A stretch of 64,000 bases of DNA from Nucisporomicrobium flavum (GTDB lineage: Bacteria > Actinomycetota > Actinomycetes > Mycobacteriales > Micromonosporaceae), in the NCBI RefSeq assembly GCF_016464385.1, contig NZ_JADMLH010000025.1, forward strand, positions 1-64,000, written 5' to 3'. This document shows, piece after piece, positions 48,165 through 59,051 of the stretch. The notes under the pieces are model-generated. The model worked only from the letters and a program-made list of their open reading frames with translations. It ran no database searches and was not told where the DNA came from. Position 1 is the first letter of the stretch; the number at the start of each line of letters is the position of its first letter. Position numbers and translations under genes: made by a program.

Positions 48165-50315
48165 TCAGTCCCCGTGCACCATGAAGTCCGGCGGCGGGTT
48201 GAACTTCTCCTTGGGCTTGCCCTTCAGCGCATCCTTCAGCGTCTCCGCCACGGTGTATTTCGAGATGGTGCCCCGGCTGGTCCCCACCGTGTTCTCCGGA
48301 TTGTCCGGGTCCGCCACGAAGGCCGCCGCCGCCAGCTGGGGCGTGTATCCGCAGAACCAGGCGCTCCGGTTGCTGTCCGTCGTGCCGCTCTTGCCGGCGA
48401 CCGGTCGGTGCAGTGTCGCGTGGACCATCGGGGAGGTCTGCCAGCCTCCGCAGTCGCCCTTCGCCGCTCCGTAGCCGGTGACGCACCGTGCGGCGTCGGT
48501 TGCGGCCTGGGCGACTTCCGGGCGGAGTTCCTGGTGGCAGCGGGGCCCGGCCACCTTCTTCCCTTTGTATTCGTAGCTTGCCCCGTCGCGGGTGTTGATG
48601 AGGCGGACCGGGATGGGTTCGCAGTAGGTGCCCTCCGCGGCGAGGGTGGCGAAGACGTTGGCCATCTCGATGGGCGTGGCGTCGCTGACGCCGAGGGTGA
48701 AGGCGCCCCATCCGCCGGCGTGTTCGGGGGTGGCGAGTTCACGGTCGACGTCGGTACGCCATTTCAGCCCGAGCCGTTCCGCCATGCGTACGGCCTTCTC
48801 CGCGCCCACCTTCTGTTCGAGCTGGACGAAGTACGTGTTGACGGACTTGCCGAAGCCGCTCCACATGGTCTGCCGTCCGGTCATGGAGGCGCTGGAGTTC
48901 TTCGGGCACCAGTGGATGCCGCAGGTGGCCGGCCCGGGCGCGGTGATGTACTTGCTGACGTACCGCTGGGGTGCGTTGAAGGCGGTGGTCAGCGGCATGC
49001 CTTCGTCGAGGGCGGCGAGCATCGTGAAGATCTTGAAGGTGGAGCCGGCCTGGTAGCCCGCCATGTCGCCGCCGCCGAGGAGCGGGTTGACGGTGTTCGG
49101 GTAGTTGCCGCGGATGTCGTCGCGCTTGCGGCGGTCGCTGTGCTCGCCGTTGTTCTTCTGGTCGAGCGAGTACCTGCGGTTGACGGCCATCGCCTTGATG
49201 CGGCCCGTGCCGGGCTCGATGACGACTTCGCCGTGCGCGTACACGCTCTTCTTCTTCTCTTTGTCCAGGATGTGTTCCATCGCCGAGGCCTGGATCTTCG
49301 GGTCGATGGTGGTGACGACGCGGTAGCCGCCGCGGCGCAGGTTCTCGAGGCGTTCCTGGGGGTCCGCGCCGAAGGCGGGCTGTTCCATCCACCAGTTGCG
49401 CAGGTAGTCGCAGAAGAAGCCCCAGTCGTTGTGCTTCTTGGGCACCGAGACGCAGTCGTTGGGCGGGCTGGTCAGCTTCAGCTTGATCTTCGTCTTGCGC
49501 GCCGAGTCCGCCTGCGCCGCCGTGATCGACCCCATCTTGCGCATCTGGTCGATCACGTAGTTGCGGCGTTCGGTGGCCGCGGTCCGGTCGTTGACGGCCG
49601 GGTCGTATGCCGTGGGCGCCTTGACCAGCCCGGCGAGCAGTGCCGCCTCGGTGAGCGTCAGCTGTTTCGGCGTCTTGGAGAAGAAGACCTCGGCGGCGGC
49701 GAAGATGCCGTACGCACGGTGCCCGAAGTACGCCGAGTTCAGGTACCGCTGCAGGATCTCCTCCTTCGACACGCGCTTCTCGAGCTCGATGGCGAGCCGC
49801 ATCTCGCGAAGTTTCCGGGCGGTGGTCTGCTCGGTGGCCTCGAGTGCCTCCTTCGGCGTCCGGGCCCCGTCGCGCAGCGCCATGCGGACGTACTGCATGG
49901 TCAGCGTGGAGGCGCCCTGGGAGACGCCGCCGGCCTGCTGGTTGGCGACGAAGGCGCGCGCCACGCCCTTGGGGTCGACGCCGTTGTGCTCGTAGAAGCG
50001 GGTGTCCTCGGACGCCACGATCGCGCTCGTGATGTACGGCGACATGTCCTCGATCTTCGTCGGCTTGCGATGCTCCTCGTAGAACATGGTGAGCAGCGTC
50101 TTGCCGTCGTTGGCGTACACGTAGGTGGTCTGCGCGGACGGCACCACCGTGAGCTGTTCCGGCATGCTCGCGAGCGCGTCGGCCCCGGTCTTGGCGCCGA
50201 CGCCGGCGAGGGCGACCAGCGGGAAGACGAGACCGGCGATGGCGACGCCGGCGATGAGCCCGGCGCGGATGAGCGGGGCGAGCCGTCCAGCTTTGGCGAG
50301 TCCGGTCTTCGTCAC
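48165..50315 (-). CDS. Bifunctional penicillin-binding protein (transglycosylase/transpeptidase)
   Basis: Polymerises and cross-links peptidoglycan outside the membrane. 716 residues from GTG 50315. N-terminal helix, then GT51 domain (about 60-240) with 'EDTRFYEHNGVDPKGVARA', 'QGASTLTMQYVR', 'LNSAYFGHRAYGIFAAAEV'. The transpeptidase domain (about 340-680) has SxxK 'GSTFK', SxN 'SVN' and KTG-type 'KSGTT'. GTG 50315 has TACCTT six bases upstream, a leaderless-promoter signature. The alternative ATG 50369 would leave only 9 bp to the divergent cobC start. Class A PBP, PonA-like. Confidence 0.93.
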   Translation of the reverse strand: MTKTGLAKAGRLAPLIRAGLIAGVAIAGLVFPLVALAGVGAKTGADALASMPEQLTVVPSAQTTYVYANDGKTLLTMFYEEHRKPTKIEDMSPYITSAIVASEDTRFYEHNGVDPKGVARAFVANQQAGGVSQGASTLTMQYVRMALRDGARTPKEALEATEQTTARKLREMRLAIELEKRVSKEEILQRYLNSAYFGHRAYGIFAAAEVFFSKTPKQLTLTEAALLAGLVKAPTAYDPAVNDRTAATERRNYVIDQMRKMGSITAAQADSARKTKIKLKLTSPPNDCVSVPKKHNDWGFFCDYLRNWWMEQPAFGADPQERLENLRRGGYRVVTTIDPKIQASAMEHILDKEKKKSVYAHGEVVIEPGTGRIKAMAVNRRYSLDQKNNGEHSDRRKRDDIRGNYPNTVNPLLGGGDMAGYQAGSTFKIFTMLAALDEGMPLTTAFNAPQRYVSKYITAPGPATCGIHWCPKNSSASMTGRQTMWSGFGKSVNTYFVQLEQKVGAEKAVRMAERLGLKWRTDVDRELATPEHAGGWGAFTLGVSDATPIEMANVFATLAAEGTYCEPIPVRLINTRDGASYEYKGKKVAGPRCHQELRPEVAQAATDAARCVTGYGAAKGDCGGWQTSPMVHATLHRPVAGKSGTTDSNRSAWFCGYTPQLAAAAFVADPDNPENTVGTSRGTISKYTVAETLKDALKGKPKEKFNPPPDFMVHGD

Positions 50316-50378
50316 CCCTCGAAGGTATGACAAAACGGCCGAAGTGAACTCCCGTTTCGCATCCGTCATGCTGACCCC

Positions 50379-51449
50379 GTGGAGAACGAGCGTGGCCTTC
50401 AGGAGATGGACCTCCACCACCATGGGGACGCCGAGGTCGGGCCGGGCCTGGTCGACCTGGCGGTGAACGTACGCCGGCAGCCGATGCCGTCCTGGCTGGC
50501 CGAGCCGATCGCCGCCGCCCTGGCGGACCTCGCGGCCTACCCGGACGCGACGCGGGCCACGGCGGCCACCGCCGCGAAGCATCGCCGGGATCCCGCCGAG
50601 GTGCTGCTGACCGCGGGAGCGGCCCAGGCCTTCGTGCTCATCGCGCGGGCCGTCGACGCGCGCCGGCCCGTGGTCGTGCATCCCCAGTTCACCGAGCCCG
50701 AGGCTGCTCTGCGCAACGCCGGCCGCGAGGTCGGGCGGGTGCTGCTGCGCGAGGAGGACGGCTTCCGGCTCGATCTCGCGCTGGTCCCGGAGGACGCCGA
50801 CCTGGTGATCGTCGGCAACCCCACCAACCCGACCTCCGTGCTGCACCCGGCCGCCGACATCGTCAAGCTGGCGCGGCCCGGCCGGGTGCTTGTCGTCGAC
50901 GAGGCGTTCGCCGACACCACGTGGCGGCCCGGCGAGGACGGCGAGCCCGAGTCGCTGGCGGGCCGCGGCGACGTACCCGGCCTGATCGTCCTGCGCAGCC
51001 TGACCAAGACGTGGGGCCTGGCCGGCCTGCGGATCGGCTACGCGCTCGCGGCGCCCGGCATGATCGAGCGGCTCGCCCGGGCCCAGCCGCTGTGGGCGGT
51101 GTCGACGCCGGCGCTGGCGGCGGCCGAGGCCTGCGCGTCGCCGGCGGCCGTGGCGGCCGAGCGGCAGATCGCCGCGGCGCTGGCGGCCGAGCGGGACCAT
51201 CTGGTCGCCGGCTTGCGCGGCGTGCCGGAAGTCACTGTCGCGGGTCTGCCGGCCGCCGCGTTCGTCGCGCTGCGCCTGCCCGGCGCCGACCAGGTGCGCC
51301 TTGAGCTGCGCAAACGTGGGTACGCGGTACGGCGCGGCGACACATTTCCCGGGCTGGGCGCCGATTGGCTGCGAGTAGCGGTGCGCGACACTGCCACCAG
51401 CGATGCTTTCCTCGCGACGCTGACCGATGTGCTGAAGGAGCGACAGTGA
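50379..51449 (+). CDS. cobC: CobC-type PLP-dependent aminotransferase/decarboxylase
   Basis: 356-residue class I/II aminotransferase-fold enzyme, like mycobacterial CobC; CobC/CobD-type enzymes produce the aminopropanol-phosphate arm from threonine phosphate. 'DLHHHGDAEVGPGLVDLAVN' opens the fold. PLP contacts appear in 'IVGNPTNPTSVLHP' and 'VLVVDEAFADTTW', with the Schiff-base Lys in 'LRSLTKTWGLAGLRIGYAL'. Start GTG 50379; ATG 50406 fits family length better but has AGGAG too close. Followed by cobT with a GTGA overlap, so cobC-cobT-cysG form one operon. Confidence 0.88.
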   Translation: MENERGLQEMDLHHHGDAEVGPGLVDLAVNVRRQPMPSWLAEPIAAALADLAAYPDATRATAATAAKHRRDPAEVLLTAGAAQAFVLIARAVDARRPVVVHPQFTEPEAALRNAGREVGRVLLREEDGFRLDLALVPEDADLVIVGNPTNPTSVLHPAADIVKLARPGRVLVVDEAFADTTWRPGEDGEPESLAGRGDVPGLIVLRSLTKTWGLAGLRIGYALAAPGMIERLARAQPLWAVSTPALAAAEACASPAAVAAERQIAAALAAERDHLVAGLRGVPEVTVAGLPAAAFVALRLPGADQVRLELRKRGYAVRRGDTFPGLGADWLRVAVRDTATSDAFLATLTDVLKERQ

Positions 51450-52498
51450 CCCTGGAGACGACCCTCGCCGCCATCGCGCCCCCCGATGAGCCGGCCATGG
51501 CCGCCGCCCGTGACCTGCAGTCCCGGCTGACGAAGCCGGCCGGCTCGCTGGGCGCCCTCGAGGAGCTGTCCGTACGCCTCGCCGGCCTCGCCGGAGCCTG
51601 TCCGCCGCCGATGCCGGAGCCCGCGGCGATCGCGGTCTTCGCCGGCGACCACGGCGTGCACGCGCAGGGCGTCACCCCGTGGCCGCAGGAGGTCACCGCG
51701 CAGATGGTGGCGAACTTCGTCGCCGGGGGAGCGGTGATCAACGCGTTCGCCCGGCAGACCGGCGCGTCGCTGATGGTGGTCGACGTCGGCGTGGCGATCC
51801 CGCTGCACGGCGGCGACAACCTGCTCGACGCCAACGTCCGGCGCGGGACCCGGGACCTCACGGTCACCGCGGCGATGACCGAGGACGAGGCCCGGTCCGC
51901 GCTGGAGACCGGCATCTCGGTGGCCGGGGCGCTCATCGACGGCGGTGCGAAGTGCCTGGTCACCGGCGACATGGGGATCGCCAACACCACGCCGGCGGCA
52001 GCCCTGGTGGCGGCGTTCACGGGTGCCGCGCCGGCCGAGGTCACCGGGCGTGGCACGGGCGTCGACGACGACACGTACGCGAAGAAGATCGACGTGGTCA
52101 CCCGCGCGCTGGAGCTGCACCGGCCCGACCCGTCGCGCCCGCTGGCGACGCTGGCGGCCGTCGGCGGCCTGGAGCACGCGGCGTTGGCCGGTTTCATCCT
52201 CGGCGCGGCCGCCCGGCGGGTGCCGGTGGTCGTCGACGGGGTCATCGCCGCGTCCGCGGCGGTCGTGGCGGCGGCCTTCGCCCCGCATTCGGTGGCCGCG
52301 ATGATCGCCGGGCACCGGTCCGTCGAACCCGGCGCCACGGTCGCGCTGAACCACCTCGGCCTCACCCCGCTGCTGGATCTCGGCATGCGCCTCGGCGAGG
52401 GCACGGGCGCCACGCTCGCGCTGCCCGTCGTCGCCGGCGCGGTCCGGGTGCTGCGCGAGGTGGCCACCTTCGACTCGGCGGGGGTCTCGGAGAAGTGA
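51446..52498 (+). CDS. cobT: Nicotinate-nucleotide-dimethylbenzimidazole phosphoribosyltransferase
   Basis: Activates dimethylbenzimidazole as alpha-ribazole phosphate, the cobalamin lower ligand. 350 residues. Family motifs: 'SRLTKPAGSLGALEELS', 'AVFAGDHGVHAQGVTPWP', 'VDVGVAIPLHGGD', 'TGDMGIANTTPAAAL', and C-terminal 'GLTPLLDLGMRLGEGTGAT' with the catalytic Glu. GTG overlaps the cobC stop (GTGA); GAAGGAG lies upstream. Its own stop overlaps cysG. Confidence 0.96.
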   Translation: MTLETTLAAIAPPDEPAMAAARDLQSRLTKPAGSLGALEELSVRLAGLAGACPPPMPEPAAIAVFAGDHGVHAQGVTPWPQEVTAQMVANFVAGGAVINAFARQTGASLMVVDVGVAIPLHGGDNLLDANVRRGTRDLTVTAAMTEDEARSALETGISVAGALIDGGAKCLVTGDMGIANTTPAAALVAAFTGAAPAEVTGRGTGVDDDTYAKKIDVVTRALELHRPDPSRPLATLAAVGGLEHAALAGFILGAAARRVPVVVDGVIAASAAVVAAAFAPHSVAAMIAGHRSVEPGATVALNHLGLTPLLDLGMRLGEGTGATLALPVVAGAVRVLREVATFDSAGVSEK

Positions 52499-53688
52499 AC
52501 CTCTACCCCTTGGCGCTGCGGCTGGAGGGCCGGCGGGTCCTCGTGGTCGGCGGCGGTGCGGTGGCGACCCGCCGGATGGCCGCCCTGCTGGCGACGGGTG
52601 CGCGGGTCGACGTGGTGTCGCCCGTGCTCACCCCGGCGCTGCGCGCGTACGTGGACGCCGGCCGCCTCACCTGGCACGAGCGCCGCTTCGAGCCCGCCGA
52701 CGTGGACGGTGCCTGGCTGGTCCAGGTCGCAGTGGACGATCCCGCGGCGGCCGCACAGGTCAGCCTCGCCGCGGAGGAGCGCCGGGTCTTCTGCGTACGC
52801 GCGGACGACCGGGACGCCGCCACGGCCTGGACCCCTGCGGTGACCCGGCAGGGGCAGATCACGGTCGCGGTGACCGACGGTGGTGACCGGCGCAACGCGA
52901 TGGCGCTGCGCGACCTCATCGCCGCCGCGCTGGAGAACAACGAGCTGACCGCGCGCGCCGCCGGCCCGGGTCAGGTCTTCCTGGTCGGCAGCGGCCCGGG
53001 GGACCCCGAGCTCATCACGGTCAAGGGCCGCCGGCTGCTGAACCGGGCGGACGTGGTGGTCACCGACCGGCTGGTGCCCGGGATGCTCCTCGACGAGCTG
53101 CGTCCCGAGGTCGAGCTGGTCGACGCCGCCAAGATTCCGTACGGGCCGTCCGCCACGCAGGAGGAGATCAACCGGATCCTCGTGGAGCGCGCGCTCGAGG
53201 GAAAGTTCGTGGTACGGCTCAAGGGCGGCGACCCGTTCGTCTTCGGCCGGGGCGGCGAGGAGGCGCTCGCGTGCGCCAAGGCGGGCGTACCCGTGACGGT
53301 CGTGCCCGGGGTGACCAGCTCGATCGCCGCTCCGGCGCTGGCCGGCATCCCGGTGACGCACCGCGGCGTGGCGCACGAGTTCACGGTGGTCTCGGGGCAC
53401 GTGCCGCCGGAGAGCGACCAGTCGCTGGTGGACTGGGCGGCGCTGGCGAGGCTGCGGGGCACGCTCGTGGTGATGATGGGCCTGAAGAACCTGCCGAAGA
53501 TCGCGCAGCGGCTGCTGGCCGAGGGGCGCGCCGCGGACACGCCGGCCGCCGTGGTGCAGGAGGGGTCGACGACCTCCCAGCGGGTTCTGCACAGCACCCT
53601 CGGCGAGGTGGCCGCCGCGACGGCGGCCGCGGGGCTGCGACCGCCGGCGGTCGTGGTGATCGGCGACGTCGTTCCCGTGTTGGGATAG
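52495..53688 (+). CDS. cysG: Siroheme synthase / uroporphyrinogen-III C-methyltransferase
   Basis: 397-residue fusion. The N-terminal part (1-150) is precorrin-2 dehydrogenase/ferrochelatase with NAD-binding 'VLVVGGGAVATRRMAALL'. The C-terminal part is SUMT (CobA), with 'FLVGSGPGDPELITVKG', 'RLKGGDPFVFGRGGEE', and 'VPGVTSSIAAPALAGIPVTH'. Methylates uroporphyrinogen III to precorrin-2, the branch point to siroheme and cobalamin. In many actinobacteria these domains form one protein. GTG overlaps the cobT stop. Last gene of the cobC-cobT-cysG operon. Confidence 0.95.
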   Translation: MNLYPLALRLEGRRVLVVGGGAVATRRMAALLATGARVDVVSPVLTPALRAYVDAGRLTWHERRFEPADVDGAWLVQVAVDDPAAAAQVSLAAEERRVFCVRADDRDAATAWTPAVTRQGQITVAVTDGGDRRNAMALRDLIAAALENNELTARAAGPGQVFLVGSGPGDPELITVKGRRLLNRADVVVTDRLVPGMLLDELRPEVELVDAAKIPYGPSATQEEINRILVERALEGKFVVRLKGGDPFVFGRGGEEALACAKAGVPVTVVPGVTSSIAAPALAGIPVTHRGVAHEFTVVSGHVPPESDQSLVDWAALARLRGTLVVMMGLKNLPKIAQRLLAEGRAADTPAAVVQEGSTTSQRVLHSTLGEVAAATAAAGLRPPAVVVIGDVVPVLG

Positions 53689-53717
53689 TCACGCTACGGA
53701 CGGGGTAACGCATTCAC

Positions 53718-54092
53718 ATGAGTGAGCGACCGCGCATGATGCTTGCGGGGGTGGTCCTCGACGCCCCGAACGCGAACGAGCTTGCGGCGTTCTACCAGCG
53801 GCTGCTGGGCTGGAACGCCGTCGAGGACGAACCGGACTGGGTCATGCTGGGCGCCCCGGCGGGCGGTCCGGGGCTGTCGTTCCAGACCGAGTCCGCGTAC
53901 GTGCGCCCGGTGTGGCCCGCCGGCCCGGACGACCCGCAGATGAGCGTGCACCTCGACATCCGCGTCGACGATCTCGAGGCCGCCTGCGCGCACGCCGAGA
54001 AGGCGGGGGCCACCCGGGCCGACTACCAGCCGCAGGAGCACGTCCGGGTCTACCTCGACCCGGCCGGCCACCCCTTCTGCCTATTCCTCTGA
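53718..54092 (+). CDS. Glyoxalase/VOC-family protein
   Basis: 124 residues, one VOC module pair: 'GVVLDAPNANELAAFYQRLLG' (first betaalphabeta) and 'HLDIRVDDLEAACAHAEKAG' (second), ending 'VYLDPAGHPFCLFL'. This is the actinobacterial glyoxalase_6 type with unknown ligand. It begins 29 bp after cysG and may be in the same transcript. Its last 12 bp overlap the convergent otsA gene. Confidence 0.88.
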   Translation: MSERPRMMLAGVVLDAPNANELAAFYQRLLGWNAVEDEPDWVMLGAPAGGPGLSFQTESAYVRPVWPAGPDDPQMSVHLDIRVDDLEAACAHAEKAGATRADYQPQEHVRVYLDPAGHPFCLFL

Positions 54093-55493
54093 CTTGTCGT
54101 CGCCGGTCTCCGGCACGCCCAGCTCGTTGAGGAACGACCGGGCCCACTCGGCGACGTCGTGCGTGCGCAGGTGCCGCTGCATGACCCGCATCCGGCGCTT
54201 GAGCTCGGCGGGCTCGGCGGCCACGGCGCGCAGCAGCGCGTCCTTGACGCCGTCCGGGTCGTGCGGGTTGCACAGGAACGACTGACGCAGCTCGGTGGCC
54301 GCGCCGGCGAACTCGCTGAGCACCAGCGCCCCGCCGCGGTCCGAGCGGCAGGCGACGTACTCCTTGGCGACCAGGTTCATGCCGTCGCGCAGAGGCGTCA
54401 CCATCATGACGTCGGCGGCCACGTACATCGCCGCGAGCTCCTGCTTGCTGTACGACTGGTGCAGGTAGTGCACCGCCGGCATGCCGACCTTGCCGAACTC
54501 GCCGTTGATCCGGCCGACCTCGCGCTCCACCTTCACCCGCAGCGTCTGGTAGTGCTCGACGCGTTCCCGGCTGGGCGTGGCGACCTGCACCATCACCGCG
54601 TCGGGCACCTTGAGCTTGCCGTCGGCGAGCAGCTCGCGGAACGCCTTGAGGCGCAGCTCGATGCCCTTGGTGTAGTCCAGCCGGTCGACGCCCAGGATGA
54701 TCGTCTCGGGGTCGCCCAGCTCGGCGCGGATCTCCTTGGCCCGGGCCTGGACCTTCGGGTCGGCCGCCATCCGTTCCATCTCGGCGGTGTCGATGCTGAT
54801 CGGGAACGCGCCGGCCTTGACCTTGCGGCCGTCGACCTGGATCGACTGGCCCTCGTAGCGCAGCCCGAGCAGGTGCCGGGCGAGCCGGACGAAGTTCTGC
54901 GCGGCGAGCCGCTGCTGGAAGCCGACCAGGTCGGAGCCGAGCAGGCCGCGCAGGATCTCGGCCCGGAACGGCATCTGCATGAACAGCTCGATCGGCGGGA
55001 ACGGGATGTGCAGGAAGAACCCGATCCGCAGGTCGGGGCGCATCTCCCGGAGCATCGCTGGCACGAGCTGGAGCTGGTAGTCCTGCACCCAGACGGTCGC
55101 GCCCTCGTCGGCCACCTCGGCCGCGGCCTTGGCGAAGCGCTGGTTGACCACCCGGTACGCCTCGCGCCAGCGCCGCTTGTAGACGGGCGTCTCGACGGCG
55201 TCGTGGTACAGCGGCCAGATCGTCGCGTTCGACTGGCCCTCGTAATAGCGTTCGAGCTCCTCCGCGCTCAGCGGCACCGGGTGGATGTTGATCCCCTCGA
55301 GCTCGAAGGGCTCCGGCGCCTCGCCGTCACCGCCGGCCCACCCGATCCAGGTGCCGCGGTGCTGCACGAGCACCGGATGCAGGGCGGTGACGAGACCGCC
55401 GGGACTCGGGCGCCACTGCCGCTCCCCGTCGACGATGACCTCGTCCACGGGCAGCCGGTTGGCGACTACGACGAAGGAACTTCGTTCGGCCAC
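54081..55493 (-). CDS. otsA: Trehalose-6-phosphate synthase
   Basis: Transfers glucose from a nucleotide sugar to glucose-6-phosphate. 470 residues, GT20 family, retaining GT-B fold. 'VVANRLPVD' with N-terminal Arg, 'GLVTALHPVL' (glucose-6-phosphate loop), 'VWVQDYQLQLVPAMLREMRP', 'GFFLHIPFPP', 'LGVDRLDYTKGI', and 'VTPLRDGMNLVAKEYVACR'. No phosphatase (OtsB) domain; otsB is not nearby. GGAGGTG lies upstream of GTG 55493. Produces the trehalose osmoprotectant and cell-envelope precursor. Overlaps the convergent VOC gene by 12 bp. Confidence 0.95.
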   Translation of the reverse strand: MAERSSFVVVANRLPVDEVIVDGERQWRPSPGGLVTALHPVLVQHRGTWIGWAGGDGEAPEPFELEGINIHPVPLSAEELERYYEGQSNATIWPLYHDAVETPVYKRRWREAYRVVNQRFAKAAAEVADEGATVWVQDYQLQLVPAMLREMRPDLRIGFFLHIPFPPIELFMQMPFRAEILRGLLGSDLVGFQQRLAAQNFVRLARHLLGLRYEGQSIQVDGRKVKAGAFPISIDTAEMERMAADPKVQARAKEIRAELGDPETIILGVDRLDYTKGIELRLKAFRELLADGKLKVPDAVMVQVATPSRERVEHYQTLRVKVEREVGRINGEFGKVGMPAVHYLHQSYSKQELAAMYVAADVMMVTPLRDGMNLVAKEYVACRSDRGGALVLSEFAGAATELRQSFLCNPHDPDGVKDALLRAVAAEPAELKRRMRVMQRHLRTHDVAEWARSFLNELGVPETGDDKSEE

Positions 55494-55622
55494 GCTGAGA
55501 GCACCTCCGGGTCGGTCTGGGTCCCCGCTGTCGAGCCTACTGTGCGTAGCCAGCCGGGGCGTGCTGAGGCATGTACCCGCCGTGCGGCACCGCTCTTGGC
55601 TGGCAGGTGCCATCCTTGGCCG

Positions 55623-56147
55623 GTGAGCCTGTCCGATGATCTTCCCCCGCCGCGGCGACCACTGTTCTTCCCTGTGGTCATCGCCACCGTCTTCCTGACC
55701 ATCATCGGGATGTCGGCGGGGTTCGCCCTCGGCACGCGCCACAAAGACGCCCAGGGCAGCGGGCAGTCCGTGGGACCCCTTCCCGACAACGGCACGCCCC
55801 CCGAGGACCAGGCGGTCGAGTGCCCGGCGCAGATGCAGGACACCGCCCGCCGGCTGGGCTTCGCGGGCACCCTCACCCAGGTCCTCCGGGTACGCTCCGC
55901 CGACTCGGAGACCGTGGTCTGGATCTGCCGGGACCCCGACGGCAGCCTTTATTACCAGGCGAACCGCGGCGACGAGACGGCGAAATGGGTCGAGGGGGAG
56001 ACTGCTCTGTTCCTCAGCGGCGTGCAGCAGGACGGCGACACGTACACCGCGGTCGCCCACGACGGCAACAAGTTCAGCGTCAACGACCACCAGCTCAAAG
56101 TGGTCACCAAGAACCGTACGGAGACCCACGACGTGCAACCGGAGTGA
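55623..56147 (+). CDS. Secreted/membrane-anchored protein, unknown
   Basis: 174 residues from GTG 55623. A short Pro-rich cytoplasmic start and one membrane helix ('LFFPVVIATVFLTIIGMSAGF') precede an extracellular domain with two cysteines ('VECPAQM', 'WICRDPDG'). The domain has a beta-rich pattern ('SLYYQANRGDETAKWVEGE', 'TAVAHDGNKFSVNDHQL'). I recognise no family; similar single-helix proteins sit near otsA/ettA genes in related actinomycetes, to my recollection. Ettingly placed 120 bp upstream of the EttA-like gene but not overlapping. Confidence 0.75.
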   Translation: MSLSDDLPPPRRPLFFPVVIATVFLTIIGMSAGFALGTRHKDAQGSGQSVGPLPDNGTPPEDQAVECPAQMQDTARRLGFAGTLTQVLRVRSADSETVVWICRDPDGSLYYQANRGDETAKWVEGETALFLSGVQQDGDTYTAVAHDGNKFSVNDHQLKVVTKNRTETHDVQPE

Positions 56148-56267
56148 CGCCCGGCGGGGAATCCTTGTGCGCCGGACGGGGTTGTTGTAAGTGGCCGGGG
56201 AGCGACCTGGAAAGATTGTCCTCTCATTCCGGCACCGGAAATCACGATCACGGAGGTAGGCCGCACC

Positions 56268-57944
<1,677 letters not shown>

Positions 57945-57977
57945 GTCTTCCCGCGGCGGAAAACCCAAGGGAAACCC

Positions 57978-58385
57978 GTGACTGAGAGGTTCATCTACGA
58001 AGTGGCCGTGCGCTGGTCCGACATGGACGCGTACGGCCACGTCAACAACGCGCGCTTCCTCACCCTGTACGAGGAGGCGCGCGTCGCCATGTTCTTCGTC
58101 GGCGCCCGGGCCCAGGGGCTCACGTCGTTCGAGGACGGCATCGTGATCGCCCGGCACGAGATCGACTATCTGCGCCCGGTGGACTACGGCGACCCCGTAC
58201 GCATCGAGCTGTGGGTTTCCCAGCTGCGCACCGCTGCGTTCACGGTCTCGTACGAGCTGTTCGACGGCGACGTGCTGGCCAGCCGGGCGAAATCGGTGTG
58301 CGTGCCGTACAACCTGACCGAGGGGTTCCCGCGCCGCCTGACCGAGGCCGAACGGGGTTTCCTCAAGCCGTACCTGGAGGCCTGA
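57978..58385 (+). CDS. 4-hydroxybenzoyl-CoA thioesterase-family (hotdog fold) protein
   Basis: 135 residues. The hotdog-fold thioesterase signature 'VRWSDMDAYGHVNNARFLTL' has the catalytic Asp (SDMDAYGHVNN) and is followed by 'EEARVAMFF' and 'VARHEIDYLRPVDYGDPV'-like segment, here 'IARHEIDYLRPVDYGD'. AAGGGAAA precedes GTG. Hydrolyses an acyl-CoA; the physiological substrate is unknown. Follows ettA by 33 bp. As I recall, mycobacteria have a similar ABC-F ATPase, thioesterase and hypothetical protein in a row. Confidence 0.9.
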   Translation: MTERFIYEVAVRWSDMDAYGHVNNARFLTLYEEARVAMFFVGARAQGLTSFEDGIVIARHEIDYLRPVDYGDPVRIELWVSQLRTAAFTVSYELFDGDVLASRAKSVCVPYNLTEGFPRRLTEAERGFLKPYLEA

Positions 58386-58388
58386 GCC

Positions 58389-59051
58389 GTGGCGGCGCAC
58401 GGCCTCACCGGGGTGCCGGATGCCGGCGCCTTCCTCGCCCGGCTGACCCGGCTCGACCGCTCGCTGCCGGTCCGGCTGCGTTCGGGAGCCGCGGGCCGCA
58501 CGGCGTTGTGGGCCCGGCTGCCCTGGGGTGTGCTCGTCACCCGCGACGTGGCCGGCTCGGGCCCGGGGGATGCCACGGTGTCCGCCGCCGACCTGCTGGC
58601 CGTGCTCGCGTCCGGCGGCGACGAGCTGCCGGCCCGGCGCGACGCGGAGTGGCGCTGGGCGCTGCCGCCGGCCCGGGTGGAGACGGTGGAGTCGGTGGCG
58701 TCGACGGAGTTGAGCCGCCTGGCCTCGGCCGCCGCCGGCACGCTGCGGGAGGTGACGGCCGGCGGGCTCGCCGGCCGCGCGGTCGGGCAGCGGGCGGTTC
58801 GCGACGCGCTTCTCGATCATGTTGCCCTGCTCGTCACGCCGGCCGGCGGTGCCTCGGTGGAGGTGCCGCAGCGCCTCGTGCAGGCGGTCTCGCGGATGGG
58901 TTTCCTCGGACCGGCCGATGTGGACAGTCCGGGTACGCGCGTGTGCGTAGCGGGACGGTGGGTGGGTCTTTCTGCACCATATGGAGTCGCGTGGCTACAG
59001 CCGGTCCAGAATTTGACCGTTATGTCTATAGGGGATCACCCGAAAGGGTGA
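58389..59051 (+). CDS. Conserved actinobacterial hypothetical protein
   Basis: 220 residues from GTG 58389, three bases after the thioesterase stop, so co-translated. Mostly helical, with Arg/Ala-rich start, 'WARLPWGVLVTRDVAGSGP' and 'VSRMGFLGPADVDSPG' segments; no membrane helix or recognised domain. I recall Rv2474c in Mycobacterium tuberculosis, of about this length, beside a similar thioesterase (Rv2475c). Function unknown; the fixed neighbourhood suggests a link to the thioesterase or to EttA. Confidence 0.75.
   Translation: MAAHGLTGVPDAGAFLARLTRLDRSLPVRLRSGAAGRTALWARLPWGVLVTRDVAGSGPGDATVSAADLLAVLASGGDELPARRDAEWRWALPPARVETVESVASTELSRLASAAAGTLREVTAGGLAGRAVGQRAVRDALLDHVALLVTPAGGASVEVPQRLVQAVSRMGFLGPADVDSPGTRVCVAGRWVGLSAPYGVAWLQPVQNLTVMSIGDHPKG

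Noticed and set aside
48165..51200. 1011-codon minus-strand frame
   Set aside because: Beyond 50369 it is antisense to cobC and lacks penicillin-binding protein features.
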